A DNA stretch of 64,000 nt, from assembly GCA_050084515.1 (NCBI GenBank), contig CM114275.1, positions 2,418,001 to 2,482,000 on the forward strand, given 5' to 3'. Under the pieces are notes generated by a model. That model was not told where the DNA came from and made no database searches. It was given only the letters and a program-made list of their open reading frames with translations. Below are positions 27,468-38,559 of the stretch, piece after piece (position 1 is the first letter of the stretch; each line of letters opens with the position of its first letter). Origin of the DNA: Blasia pusilla. Lineage: Eukaryota; Marchantiophyta; Marchantiopsida; Blasiales. The position numbers and the translations under genes were made by a program.

Positions 27468-30400
27468 TCAAACTTCTTTGAGGGACAGAATTGGTTGGTG
27501 GATTCCTACTCTTACCTCCGACTCTCTTAAAACTACAAGCAACACATAGTACATGTGCTTACAAGGGAAATACCTTTTGCCACTTGTCTCTCTTTGGACA
27601 AAGTCATCACATGAACATGTGGGAAAGCAACAAATGTGCACCATATACACCCCTGTGACACTTGAATTTACACTGTTGTTCCTGACCCAATACATCCTTC
27701 CTATTCCATTGCCACTCAAGACATCTTTCGTGGCGATGATCTCCATTTTTGCCTCCCGAGCTAATGCAATTCGCTTTGCTCTCTCCACCGTTGGCCTGCA
27801 CATTCTGTTTCTCTTCACCCCATTTCTAGACTCAAACAGAAATAATGGATTGAGATCATCCATCTTCTCCGAGTATATGTTGACATCAATCTTGGGTTGA
27901 ATACGAAATGCGAAGGTCTCTGTAATGCGAACATGCTCCAAACTTCCCCCGTCTACGAGTCTGAAACCGGCACTTGTAAGATTGTCCACTTCGTCTTGAG
28001 TGCAGTTTGTACCTGCGGCGATGGGCCAAATCGTGGGGGTATTCCCGGGAGCTCCAATGGCAGCCGGATAAGACTTCCGGAAAGCGCAAGATTCATTTGG
28101 GCAGAAGAAGTACTTCAATTGATCCCCGGTCCTCGTGAAACGATCAAAGGTTTTGAGTCCCCAAAACCCAATCAGTGGTCATCCAGTCCTTGTACAGTTC
28201 TTATTTAGGAAAGTGCCGCATGCTCTCCTAATGCCATCAGATTCTGCCCTGTAGGTGGGTCCACGTCCTGGGTTGCTGCGAGATATATGCCACCGTTTTA
28301 GGTTGCAATCCACCTCCATTACTGGAATCCCATATTGTTGAACCACCCCAGTGACAGCATGTTGCAAACTTCCAGCAACGGAGGGCTTTTGAAATAAAAC
28401 ATTCATTGATTTTGGAGAAGTAACTCCATCACGGATTTGGGACGGGTCCGGGGTCCCGGAATACTGGGGCGGCGTAATTTCCTCATCCCAATCAATCACC
28501 GGATTCGTTCTCGATCTTTGCCTCTTCACCGCTCAAGTCAAGATACTTATCTGGTCTCCACGAGTCTCGCTCGGATTGCTCTACCACCATCTGTATGGGA
28601 CGTCTTGAAACCCGCCCACAAATATCCCCACCAATATGTACGTCTTGCTCGAGTGGAGTTCCAGCTACGCACCGGTTGAAGGCTTCCACATACATTTTTT
28701 CATCACCAGATCTCACAGCCGCCCTAACATAGAGCTCGTAGATCGACGGCCCCTTTCCTTTTGTTATGCCTTTTGTGAGGAAGATATGGGATGCTGCAGA
28801 CTGTAGCATTGCTCTTGCCTGGTCTTGTTGGCATGCCTCCACAAGTGAAATTCGTTGGCATGCTTGTGAAGACCTCCAAGAGGAATGAACACTTTCTGCT
28901 CCACTTGTGTTGGGGCAGAGGGCATTTTCATGAACGTTCAATCGCAACGGCGGCAATGTTAGAAGGGAACGAAAATAACTCAGGAGTCAAAGAAATAAGC
29001 GACCTGTCGGAACCAGACGGGTTGCAGGCCCGAGGCATCCCATGAACGACTCTACGACCCGTCGGGTCCCGACGTGTTGTAACCTTAAATCCACCTCCTG
29101 CAACCCGTCGGAACCCGACGGGTTGCAAGGCCGAGGCATCCCATGAATGACTCTATGACCCGTCACGTCCCGACGGGTTGCACACTCGGGTTGCACCAAA
29201 ATTCTGGATGCAATCCGTCGGTTTTTGTCGGGTTGCACACTCGGGAAACCCGTCGCATCCGACAGCTTGCTTGGTTTCTTGGGTTTGAAATCCATATAGT
29301 TCCCACGCTTCTCACCTTGAGCTACAACTTTACAAACAATTCTCAGCGTGAGCTTGACAAGACAAAATAGTGAACTCACCTGCCGCATGAAGTTTCCCCA
29401 TTGTCTCATACGTACAGTCCACCAACTCAACCAAGAGTCCAAATCTTTGTACTTCCCCTCAATCGCATGCTTCCTCCATCACCCATGAAGTTCTTCTTGG
29501 CATTCCATGGCCTGCTTCAAGGTTTTGTTGTCCTTGCAGCGTTGGAGTAGAGTGACATGCTCTGTCCTCTTATTCTCCTTGATGCAAGATTTGGTGTACC
29601 GGGTCACAGACTATTGCCAATGGAAAGCATCCGACCTTTCCCTCTCCGGTTGAACCTCTCCACCCCAGAACACTTCCCGGATAGCAATCCACCCAGGTTG
29701 TGCATTGTTCGCCATGAACCCATAAATTTCTGGAGGTGGCCTTTTGTTTTCCTTCACCACCTCCAATAAGAGTAACCAGCACATCTTCAAACTGCCAACG
29801 TCTTCTGCCTTTACTTCACAGACAAATATAGTTTTGAGTCCCTTCTCCACATGGTCATAAATGTGAGCACTCATCGTCAACCATCCGTTCAGCACTCTGT
29901 AGCAAATATCAAAGCTTACCCAGCTCCCGTAAAGATCTTCCCCTTCCCTCATTCGATCTATAAGATCGAGGCCACTCGACGGACTTGTGGTTGACATTTT
30001 GAAGACATAGGCCCTAGATCCCTCACCTCCTTAGCTCTTGAACTGCCATCTCTGAATGAATGGAAATCTGAGTTGGCCTTGATTAGCGATGGCATCCATT
30101 TCGGCCGTCTTTCCATCCAGAACTCGTATTTGACACAGCAAATTCCGGAAGCATTCAGGATCAGCGAAAAATGCGAGATTTTCCCAGAGTTGTTTCTCCT
30201 CAACCGCCGTGATCTCTCCCTGTCCAGGGATTCCAAGCAATTGTTCACAAATTTGTGATGCCGTTGTGAGCTTGATCACTCCGGGCTTTGAACCCGGAGA
30301 GTTTCTGTAGACCTCGACTACTTTCTTCGCCACATCCTCCTTGATGTATCTTTGAATTGCATCGGTCATAGGATGAGTGTGGGAGCCAACATGAACTGCC

Positions 30401-31371
30401 AGCCTTGTATACTCTGACGTGGAGCCCAAGTCGTGGACAATGAAAAATATGTATGCAGGACACGCTCCAACATGAAGGCGATGCGACAATGAGGACATCG
30501 ATGGCCTCCCGGCGGTATGGTGGCACCGACCTCGTATGGAGTTTCTGCATTCTTGGGAGGGAATTGCGACGTATTGACTCGCCCGTTGCGCTCTAGATAC
30601 GGGCATGCTGGACTTCTATACTCCAAGGCTCCCATGCATTGGCGGCGGGAGATAATCCAAGGACCATCTGGAATGGAAGCACTGGTCCGTTGAAGCCTCC
30701 ACCATCGATGACAATCAGACTTTCTGTCCATACCCTTCAGGCGTCCTCCAACCTTCTTTTGAGCAGGAGCAGCAAGTGGAGGCAACTCAAAAATGCAATT
30801 ACCATTGTACGTGGGCGGCAGCTCGTCGACAAGAATGTGCTTGAACATTTTCAAGGGCAGAGATGAAAGCAAACTATTGCTTGCTACTCGCAAGAGGAAC
30901 GAGTAGGCAGACAGAGGGCCCGATTGGTGTCCGACAGATCCACTAAGGTTAATAACTTCTGGAATCTCTTCAGGAAGAACAACATTATTACGAGCGTGCG
31001 AAGTTGGAGTCGAAGTCAGATCTGCAGAGCTTGGAGTTGCAAACGTAGAGCTCGGAGCACTAGGAAATTCTAGACCGTCTACTTGGGAAACAGACGAATT
31101 CACGGGCAGGCCGTAAACTCTGTATTGACCATTTGCTAGAGGTAGGAGATTCCATACTTTACGGATCATGTGATTCTTGGCTGGACCGTCTCACCTATTA
31201 TGTCTTCCGTATCGTCGCCTTTAACATCTTTGGATACAAAGATGTTTCCAATTTGGAGAAGAAATCGAATGCAGAAAATTTTCATCCTTTGCTATGAAAG
31301 ACTCACGAGCTTGGGGTCGAATGATTTCTGATTGAGGAAGGGCCGCGGATGGCGCCACAAGTGAGCTTAAC
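27468..31371 (-). pseudogene. MULE transposase C with WRKY-GCM1 and SWIM zinc fingers
   Basis: The most complete transposase, read downward from an ATG at about 31,371 (MLSSLVAP-AALPQSEIIRPQARES). In order: an N-terminal domain; a WRKY-GCM1-type finger (RRQCMGALEYRSPACPYLERN, then HRCPHC, then HVGSHTHP, spanning ~30,660-30,360 with a frameshift); a helical block (KQLWENLAFFADPECFRNLL); and a DDE-like core (SFDICYRVLNGWLT ... EVKAEDVG ... GFMANNAQPGWIAIREVF, then the HWQQ block). The donor at 29,380 opens an intron with palindromes. Downstream exons (28,960-27,468) end in a SWIM finger: TCSCDDF-X-GKRYFPCKHMYY, i.e. C-X-C-X14-C-X-H. Several frameshifts are present. The second catalytic Asp is Asn (MANNAQPGW). 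The mechanism (cut-and-paste transposition) is family knowledge. It is divergent from accessory gene D. Confidence 0.82.
28985..29275. repeat. Palindrome cluster in the transposase C intron
   Basis: Copies lie near 29,002, 29,057, 29,100, 29,155, 29,210 and 29,250, with array-specific spacers (shared GGCATCCCATGAA-GACTCTA blocks). It lies inside the intron whose donor is at 29,380. The acceptor is not certain but is probably near 28,970. Confidence 0.8.
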
Positions 31372-31426
31372 ATAATTATCCATTCAAGAAGATTCCAACG
31401 GGAGGAGACGAGAATGAGAATTTTTA

Positions 31427-31433
31427 ATTTATA
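31427..31433 (-). promoter_or_regulatory. TATA box of transposase C
   Basis: Minus-strand TATAAAT in the context TTCACTATAAATTAAA, identical to the plus-strand context at 24,312-24,330 before transposase B. It is about 55 bases upstream of the C start codon. Confidence 0.6.
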
Positions 31434-31584
31434 GTGAATAGGAAACAGATACTCCTGACAGATTTTTATAGACAAGATGAATTCGGTGGGTGACATTTTC
31501 TGACACAATGGATCCAATTCTGTAACACATTCAATTCTGTTGCAATATGTTACCGGATTTGGGAAACAGAGGGTTGCGCATCAC

Positions 31585-32172
31585 ACTTGGAACCCGTCGG
31601 AGTCCTGGTAACTCAAAATTACCCGGTTAAGCTAACGAAGCCTGCGAACCCGTCGGCCGGACGGGTTGCACGCTTACGCCAAACATTGTCGAAGCGAGCA
31701 ACCCGTCGCTCTCCGACGAGTTGCTCGGATACCGCTCCTTCTTGCCCGAAGATGCCGGAGGCATGCAAACCGTCTGTTCCCGACGAGTTCTGCGGGTGCC
31801 TCACCTATTTGCCCAAAGACGGCGAGGCGTGCAACCCGTCGCTCTCCAACGGGTTGCGCAAGGGCCTCGCCTTGTGGTGCAGCCAGCTGGACTCAGGACT
31901 TGCACGGGAAGCCTGCGTTCTCAACCCTTGATGAGGGAAGCGTGCAACCCAACGGTCTCCGACGGATTGCCGAAGATACGTCCCGTTCCCGTCCCAAACA
32001 CGGCGGAGGCGCGCAACATGTCGGTCTCTGACGGGTTGCGCGGGTACCTCGCGTTCTTTTCCGAAGACGACGGAGGCGCTCAACCCGTCGGTCTCCGACG
32101 GGTTGCTTGCGCACGTGGCGACGTACCCAGGATGGCGGAGGCGCGCAACCTGTCGGACTCCGACGGGTTGCC
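31585..32172. repeat. Palindrome array in the divergent C/D promoter
   Basis: Copies start near 31,594, 31,643, 31,698, 31,765, 31,831, 31,943, 32,013, 32,079 and 32,144, mostly 55-67 bp apart. Spacers share a GCCC/CGAAGACG-CGGAGGC core just before each palindrome. That spacer is not the one used in the intron arrays. Several central pentamers differ (GTCTC, CTCTC, GACTC) while the half-sites are kept. Confidence 0.85.
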
Positions 32173-32260
32173 ATTTTTCACCTTCGGACTTCCGTAACCT
32201 CCGGCACGTCGCCATCGAAAGGACGACGGGACCCAATGGTCAGCCCAACCGCTAGAAAAG

Positions 32261-32269
32261 TATAAATAG
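32261..32269 (+). promoter_or_regulatory. TATA box of accessory gene D
   Basis: TATAAATAG about 300 bases upstream of the D start codon, preceded by CTAGAAAAG and matching the equivalent TATA region of accessory gene A. Confidence 0.6.
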
Positions 32270-33774
32270 GGCAGAAATCGCTCATTTCCGGTTGCTCATT
32301 TCGCAATCTTCATTCCTCACTCTCCCGCGCAGCAACTAATCAGATACGAAGGGGCGTTTCACACGGCGACACATCGCGAGTCAATAGGAGGGAACGAGAG
32401 CGAGACAGTTCGACCGAACGACAGCGAGACGGTTCGACTGAACGATCGCGGGATGATTCGAGCTACCCATCAAGGCAATTGGAGCTCCCCATCTCGACAT
32501 CAGCAAGGCGACTGATCAAGGGATTCGTCGTGGACATAGGTGGAGGCATTTCCGGGAAAAATGACGAGGAAAAAATCACAAGCCATCAAGTTTGGGAGCT
32601 TCACTCCGAAGTCCATTAGGACTCCTGCGTCAGCATCTCCTAGGCCTCGTTCGGCGAATGAAATTAGGCAGCAGGAAATCAAGGAGCGGGAAAGGGAAGC
32701 GGAGATGCACAACCAAGTGCTTCTTGCGAGACGTGTTCAAGAGGCGCTAGATAAACAGAACGCAGAGGCTGAGACGTCGTAGGCCTTGAAGAAAAGGATC
32801 GCCGACGAAAAGAGAGAAAAGAAGCGTCTGGACGCGTCGGTGAGGAGGGCAAAATTGGCTAAAGCGAGGAGGGAAAAAGCGATAGCCATTGACGATAGCC
32901 CTGCCCGTCCAACCGCAAGTGTTGAGATGCGGGAAATGTCCCCCATGAAGTCCGGGGACACAATCAACATAGTGGAAACGCCAAAAGTTGAAATCGATGA
33001 CGACGAGGTCATGAGGACCGCCAGCGTGGAGATGGTGGACATGGCCGAAGAAGCCGGAGAGCGGTCATTCTCGACTCCAAGCCTGGCGGAGGACATCGAC
33101 CTCTATCGGATCGACGAGTTCCCAGTCGATTTGCCAGCTTCTGTCTCAGACAAGTTAGTTGGTCAAGAAACTGACCCCATTTTCGAGCGGGTAAGAGAGG
33201 ATCTGGGTTTTTTGAATTATGTGAATTGCAATTCATTGGGAATTCAGTGTAGCTTATTCATCTTGTCCCGAATCTGACAGGTGGTAAAGTAGATGGCACT
33301 TATGGAGGGCCACAACGCCCCGAGGATTCCACTCTGCCGATTGCGGACAATGGAATACGTCCGCGAAATTCAGTCCGACGAGGACATCGCGAAGCTTAAA
33401 CAATCGGCGGCGACAGCATCCTACGTCGACAACTTTCCTCCCTTCTATGTTTAGCCTTACGACGAGCATGGAACCCAAGCTCTGGTTACGGAGGAGGACT
33501 TGGAAAAGCTCGACACATTCTGGAGGATGCGAGACCAGGATTTCAGAAGGCAAGTTGAGGGCACGGAATTCAGCTGGATGAGGAATCTGCATTTCTTCAT
33601 CTGGGATGGAAATCACAAGTTCATGGCGTGGACCACGTTTGCGGAGGAGCGGCCCAACTCATTGGAGGCACATTTCTGCGTGAAGGCAATGGTCCTTCAC
33701 CCATTCCCTCATCACATGGCGACGGTGGAGATGGCAATGCATGCCATGAACACGTGAGTATCTTTAACACTTGC

Positions 33775-34470
33775 GCAACTCGTCGGGACGGTTGTTGGGA
33801 TGCTTTAACACTTACGCAACTCGTCGGACTCCGACGAGTTGCTCGATTGATGAATGGGTTAGGTTTTTTTTTGCCGAAAGCAACTCGTCGGACTCCGACG
33901 GGTTGCTCGACTCCACGCTTTTTCGGATGTTTTTTTAAGAATGCAACTCGTCGGACTCCGACGAGTTGTTCGATTGACCACAGATTTAATTAGTTTTTGG
34001 CCCAAAGCAAACCGTCGGAGTCCGACGGGTTGCTCGACTCGCCGCCTTGTCAGGATGTTTTTTGAAGAATGCAACTCGTCGGACTCCGACGAGTTGTTCG
34101 ACTGACTCCAGGTTTAGAAGGTTTTTTCCCCAAAGCAACCCGTCAGAGTCTGACGGGTTGCTTGCCTCGAAACTGTTTTTGGCCGAAATCAACCCGTCGG
34201 AGTCCGACGGGTTGCATTCGGAAGTTGGTTCCCCAAATTTTGGGTCAAATTGCAAGTTTACATTCAGTTGCGCAACCTGTCGGACTCCGACGGGTTGCTA
34301 TGTTCACGTTAGTATGTTCAGTTGCACAACCCATCGGAGTCCGATGGGTTGAAACGAGGCATTAGCAAATCTGAATGCAATCCGTCGGACTCCGACGGGT
34401 TGCATCATTTAGCTCGTTGCTAGAATCCGACCTTGAGCTGTGACAACCCATCGGAGTCCGACGGGTTGTA
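33775..34470. repeat. Intron-2 palindrome array of accessory gene D, 64-bp period
   Basis: Palindromes start at 33,816, 33,880, 33,943, 34,007, 34,071 and 34,135 (steps 64, 63, 64, 64, 64), then 34,189, ~34,273, ~34,325, ~34,378 and ~34,443. A partial copy lies at 33,776. Spacers are about 37 bases, T-rich, and alternate between two types, one ending GGCC-AAA and one ending TGAAGAAT. The array fills the intron from just after the donor to just before the acceptor. Confidence 0.93.
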
Positions 34471-36644
34471 GGAACCCATGTAATTTCCTAACGGGTTGAG
34501 TTTGGATGTGCAGGATTGTATCGGAGGGGAATGTCACCCACCACTGGATCCACGACTGCGATCGGGTGAGGAAGGTGCTTACGATGCACCCGGGAGAGTA
34601 CAGGGGGTTCTTGGGCGATGCCCTTGTCAATCAGATGCTTGCAAAGGGTGCTCAGATTAAAAAGAAAACTTGGGCAAATAAGTTTATTTCCCAAGATGCA
34701 GCCGTAACCATCCTTTGCTGGTCAAAGATACAAGCCGCGAAGAAAAGCGTTGCACTGGAGCTGGAGCGGAGGGAGAAGGTATCTGCGTCTGAGCGCGCGA
34801 GATTCATCAAGCCGCAGATCTGCAAAGAACAACGAAACACGGCGAGCAAGATGCAGCGATACATCAGCATTCTCAACCCCGAACTTGGTCCGGAGTTCTA
34901 CAAGGAGCTGAAGGCGATTATCAAGCGCCAGCGGAAAAGGGATGAAGATCCACATGGTCGGATTGGGGAGAAAGTGTCGCTGGATCGCGTGCATCGGTTT
35001 GCGTTGTCCGGCATAAGCGAGTTTAGGAGGATCCGACTAATGAAAATCAGTCTCGAGGGCACAGAGGCCCAGAAGAGGGCGGCACACCATCCTCCGGGTG
35101 TGTCCGATCCAGTGATCTCCCACTTGCTACGCGAATGGTCGTTCTGGGACGCGTTGCGGGTTATCAAGAAGTCCGTGCTGGACGGTCTGCAAGTGGAGCT
35201 CAGAAGATTAGAGCCCATCCCGGATGAAGCAAACCTTGAAAGTTTTGGAGATTTCGAAATTTGGCTCGATGACATCCGGGACAAGCCAACCAAAAACCCA
35301 GGATTCAAGACCATGTTCAAGGTTTGCGTCCTCCCTCAGGCAGAGCTTGACAAAGAAGTAGAGGGGAACAAACGGGATCAAGCGAAGAAGAAGCGAGATC
35401 AGACGGCCGATTCTGTTTGACTAAAAGCTGCCCAACGGATGGTCTTCAGGTACGTCGACCAGTGTAAGAATGCAGGTACGTGGGGAAAATTACCGGTAGC
35501 CTTGAAATTGTGGGCCTCGCCGCCGCATGCAGAGACATTCTCCATGTACAACATGGAATGGGGCAGCACATGTCCGATTGGGAGGTGGAGAATTGTCCCA
35601 TTTGGCTCGACTTCAACAACCCTGAAGACATCACCGATAAGGATTTACGAGTACTTCATGATGCAGTGGCCTCAGGACAAGATGACATCCCCAATTTCGT
35701 CCAGCCTGAAGACTTCTTTGGAGGAGATGCGAAGAGCAGCCCACAAGACAGTGAGTTGGCTTCCAAGGTCCCGACTGACCAAAGACAAATCCACAGCGGG
35801 TCTCAAAGGCAAGGCGAGGGGAGGGAAAAATTCAGAGGCCGAGTCTTCCCAAAGAGAGGTTGAAGATTCAAGGCCAGAGGCGGAATCGTCCGGGCGAGCG
35901 GGGAGAGAGGGTCGGACCAGGTCCTCGGCGAAAAAAACCCCACCAGAGTCTGAGGTCATAGAGACCCCGACAAGCAGTCCGCAGACTCGGGAGAAGCGGA
36001 AGCGAGAGGTGCCAGGGTTGTCCCAAGGAGAATACAGTCCATCATCCTTGGGAAGACACAGACAAACAATGACCCGGACAAGCGTCCTCCTTCGATTCAC
36101 TCCTTATTGGATGAGTCGAGCGACTTTAGTTCTCAAGCGTCGACACCAGCCATCGATAAATTGACAACGCTGGGACAGAAGCTCCAACGAAACGGGCACG
36201 CTGCCTAGACGGTGAATGGAGTGGTCGAAGAGGTTGCGGTGGATCTCTTGATCGCTGATCTGCCCTCGGGGTTGCGACTTTGGGGCGAGAATCCGTCGGA
36301 CGAGGTACCTGAGTGGAATGTGCCGCTCTCTTATGACCAGATTGCGCTATTGTTCTCCTTTGCAGACGCCTATCTGAGTGACAGGGGCTGCTTCTTGGTG
36401 TTGACTGGAGGGAGCGAGGACGAGCTCTTCAACCTCTAGTGCGTCAAGAGGTCGCTAAAGTGGAGGACGGCGCAATCGTGGATCATCAAAAACGAGTACC
36501 CACTCCGATCTACGACGAGTCAGATTTGGGTAAGGTTCAATTCCTGTACTATAATTTCAATTATATTTTAATGATGTGTATAATGAGTGTTCATCTCCGT
36601 TGAGTGAGTATAATGAGTATCAATCTCCGTTTTTTTGTCCGTGA

Positions 36645-37020
36645 GCCACCTGTCGGAAGGCGACGGGTTGCTGGCTTAGAGTAGCCCATGCTCGGCTGAG
36701 AGCAACCCGTCGGTTTCTGACGGGTTGCATCTTTCCACATACAGGAAAATCGCGGTGTGCACGCAGAACCCGCCGGAACCCGACGGGTTGCGATTGCTTT
36801 TGGTTTTTCCTGTATTTTCGAAAGTCGCAACCCGCCTGATAGCAACGGGTTGCTCTCAGGCAAGCATGGGCTGCTCTAGGCTAGCAACCCGTCGCCTTCC
36901 GACGGGTTTCTCACGAAAAAAAACAACGGAGCCCGACGGGTTGTTTTAGTCCCTAACCAACCCGTCGGAAGGCGACGGGTTGGTTCGGGGGACAAAACAA
37001 CCCGTCGGACTCGACGGAGT
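36645..37020. repeat. Palindromes and a local inverted duplication in the last large intron of D
   Basis: Palindromes lie at 36,645-36,671, 36,702-36,728, ~36,768, ~36,826, ~36,882, ~36,930, ~36,957 and ~36,998. The segment 36,645-36,728 (two palindromes with spacer GCCCATGCTCGGCTGAGAG) reappears inverted at about 36,835-36,925. Central bases here are often GAAGG, CCTTC or CTTTC rather than GACTC. Confidence 0.8.
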
Positions 37021-37689
37021 TGATCCAAAGTCGAATTGAAAATGTTCTCAAGCCGACTTCTTTAGTTCCGACATTGTTTCCAACGTCTTTGATTTGAGAT
37101 GGACCACTCCTACGTGTACTGCTTCGTTCGGCCCGAGCACAATTTCCAGGTGTTCAAGATCCAGGATCCTGTGGATCCATGCTCAGATGGGTACAGCTTA
37201 GATAGTTTGTACAATTCCCCCCCCGGGAATTTACATGCAAGACAGTACCCCACTTCTGGAAGGAAGGGAAAAGTCGCCATCCCTGATGCAAACGCTCATC
37301 GAGCTCTGCTCAAGGCCGGGTGACTTGGTGTTCGACTTAGTGGGACTTTCAGGGGCAAGCATCAAAGGCGCCTGGCAGAGTGGCAGGAACATTCTCTGCC
37401 TCGAGGGAAGGCAAGAACTGTTTGACCTTTGCAAGGAGGAAAAGGTAGAATACGAAAGGCTCGTTGGGGCATACAACTCTCCACCGAAGCCGAGAGCTCC
37501 GGTTCCAGACCCACCCTTGGTAGTGACTCCATCGTCACTTCCAACGATTCCAAAAATCGGGAGGGCAAGGCCGAAAGTAATTTTGCAAGAGCTCTCGGAC
37601 GATGACGAGTGAGTTCAAAGAACTCAACGACCCAGCTTGACTACAGCGTTTGGAGTAGGGAGTTTTTTGATGATGAGGCAAAATATTTC

Positions 37690-38100
37690 ATAGAATAGAT
37701 CAAATGTACAGTTTCGAGCTTTTTTCGGATGATATAAAGCAGAAGATTTTTTCGAACGATGGTGCTGCTTGTAAAAGTTTGCTGAACATTTTTTGTCTTT
37801 TCGAATGTGATCGTCTATGTACTCCGCGGACTTCTATTTTGCAACCCGTCGGATTTCTCCTGCTTGCAACTTTTCACTTTTTGACCACTGCACCCTTTTT
37901 ACCACTTCGAGGCAACCTGTCGGATTCCAACAGGTTGTCAGATCGGACTCTTTCCCTGTTGGTCCAACTTAAGAGGCAGTCTGGCGGGCTTCTTCCCTTG
38001 GCACCTTCCCCTCAACTCGTAAAGGCAAGCTTAGGCTTCTTTTCTTCTCTCAGACGTGTTGGATTCCTACTACCTGTGCGATTGCCATAATGGTATTACC
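37690..38100 (+). repeat. Duplicated 3'-flank segment within D, upstream of its last block
   Basis: The stretch beginning AAATGTACA at 37,703 matches 38,380-38,540, and the 37,950-38,090 part matches the A flank at 16,390-16,550 (GTGTTGGATTCCTACTAC). In A these segments lie after the conserved last block; in D one copy lies before it. D therefore carries an internal duplication or rearrangement. Palindrome remnants occur near 37,842 and 37,912. Confidence 0.6.
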
Positions 38101-38559
38101 GGGGACAGAGCACATATTGATATTGGATGGGTGTCACATTGCAGAGCGTACAAGGTATACTGCCGAGGAAGGTGGTGGGACTCGAATCAGGTAACATGGG
38201 ACCGTTATGGTGTACCTAGGGGGGGGCCAAGGCTCTCGAATTCGCCAACATTTTCGATCCCCGTCTACAATTGGCCAGAGGAGCCACTTGTATCCCAGGA
38301 CATTCCTTTGGTACTGTCACCGAGGAGAGTTAGGAGTAAATTTGTAGATGGCGAGGCTGAAGAAATCATAGACTAGGTCAAATGTACATTTCCGAGGTTC
38401 CTTCGGAGGTAATAAAGGACGAGTTTTTTCAACCCATAATGGTGTTTGTAAAATTTTGCTCGAATATTTTTTTGGACTTGTGGATTGTGTTCTTTTAGCT
38501 ACTCAGAATTACAATTCTGCAACCCGTATGATTCCGACGGGTTGCAACTTTTTGCTTTT

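Larger units (their letters stand above)
32561..38376 (+). pseudogene. Accessory gene D of the two-gene MULE, most complete copy
   Basis: Exon 1 is 32,561-33,191 (ATG; basic coiled coil NEIRQQEIKEREREAE, KKRIADEKREKKRLDASVRR; acidic tail ending DPIFERV). Exon 2 is 33,282-33,753. A 760-bp intron (33,754-34,513) holds a palindrome array. Exon 3 runs 34,514 to ~36,530: VSEGNVTHHWI, KMQRYISILNPELGPEFYKELKAI, SDWEVENCPIWLDFN, a Ser/Glu/Arg tract with TREKRKRE, then VDLLIADLPSG and YDQIALLFSFADAYLSDRG. A palindrome-rich intron (~36,531-37,098) follows, then 37,099-37,612 with GDLVFDLVGLSGAS and GRNILCLEG, and a conserved 3' block at 38,105-38,376. The motif order (IV-like, then X, I, II-like) fits beta-class amino-methyltransferases. 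DPPY has become DLPS and the motif I glycines are altered, so activity is doubtful. TAG stops at four positions (32,780; 33,292; 33,453; 36,438 areas) replace AAG or CAG of the other copies; there is a frameshift near 35,750. Confidence 0.75.

Noticed and set aside
33775-34470. Rho-independent-type terminators
   Set aside because: Perfect stems followed by T-rich runs resemble bacterial terminators, but this is nuclear plant DNA with introns and the palindromes lie inside introns in regular arrays.
32780-36440. UAG stop-codon reassignment in the accessory gene
   Set aside because: Stops differ among copies, TGA and TAA stops and frameshifts also occur, and the ceramide kinase gene uses normal codons. 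Mutational decay explains them.
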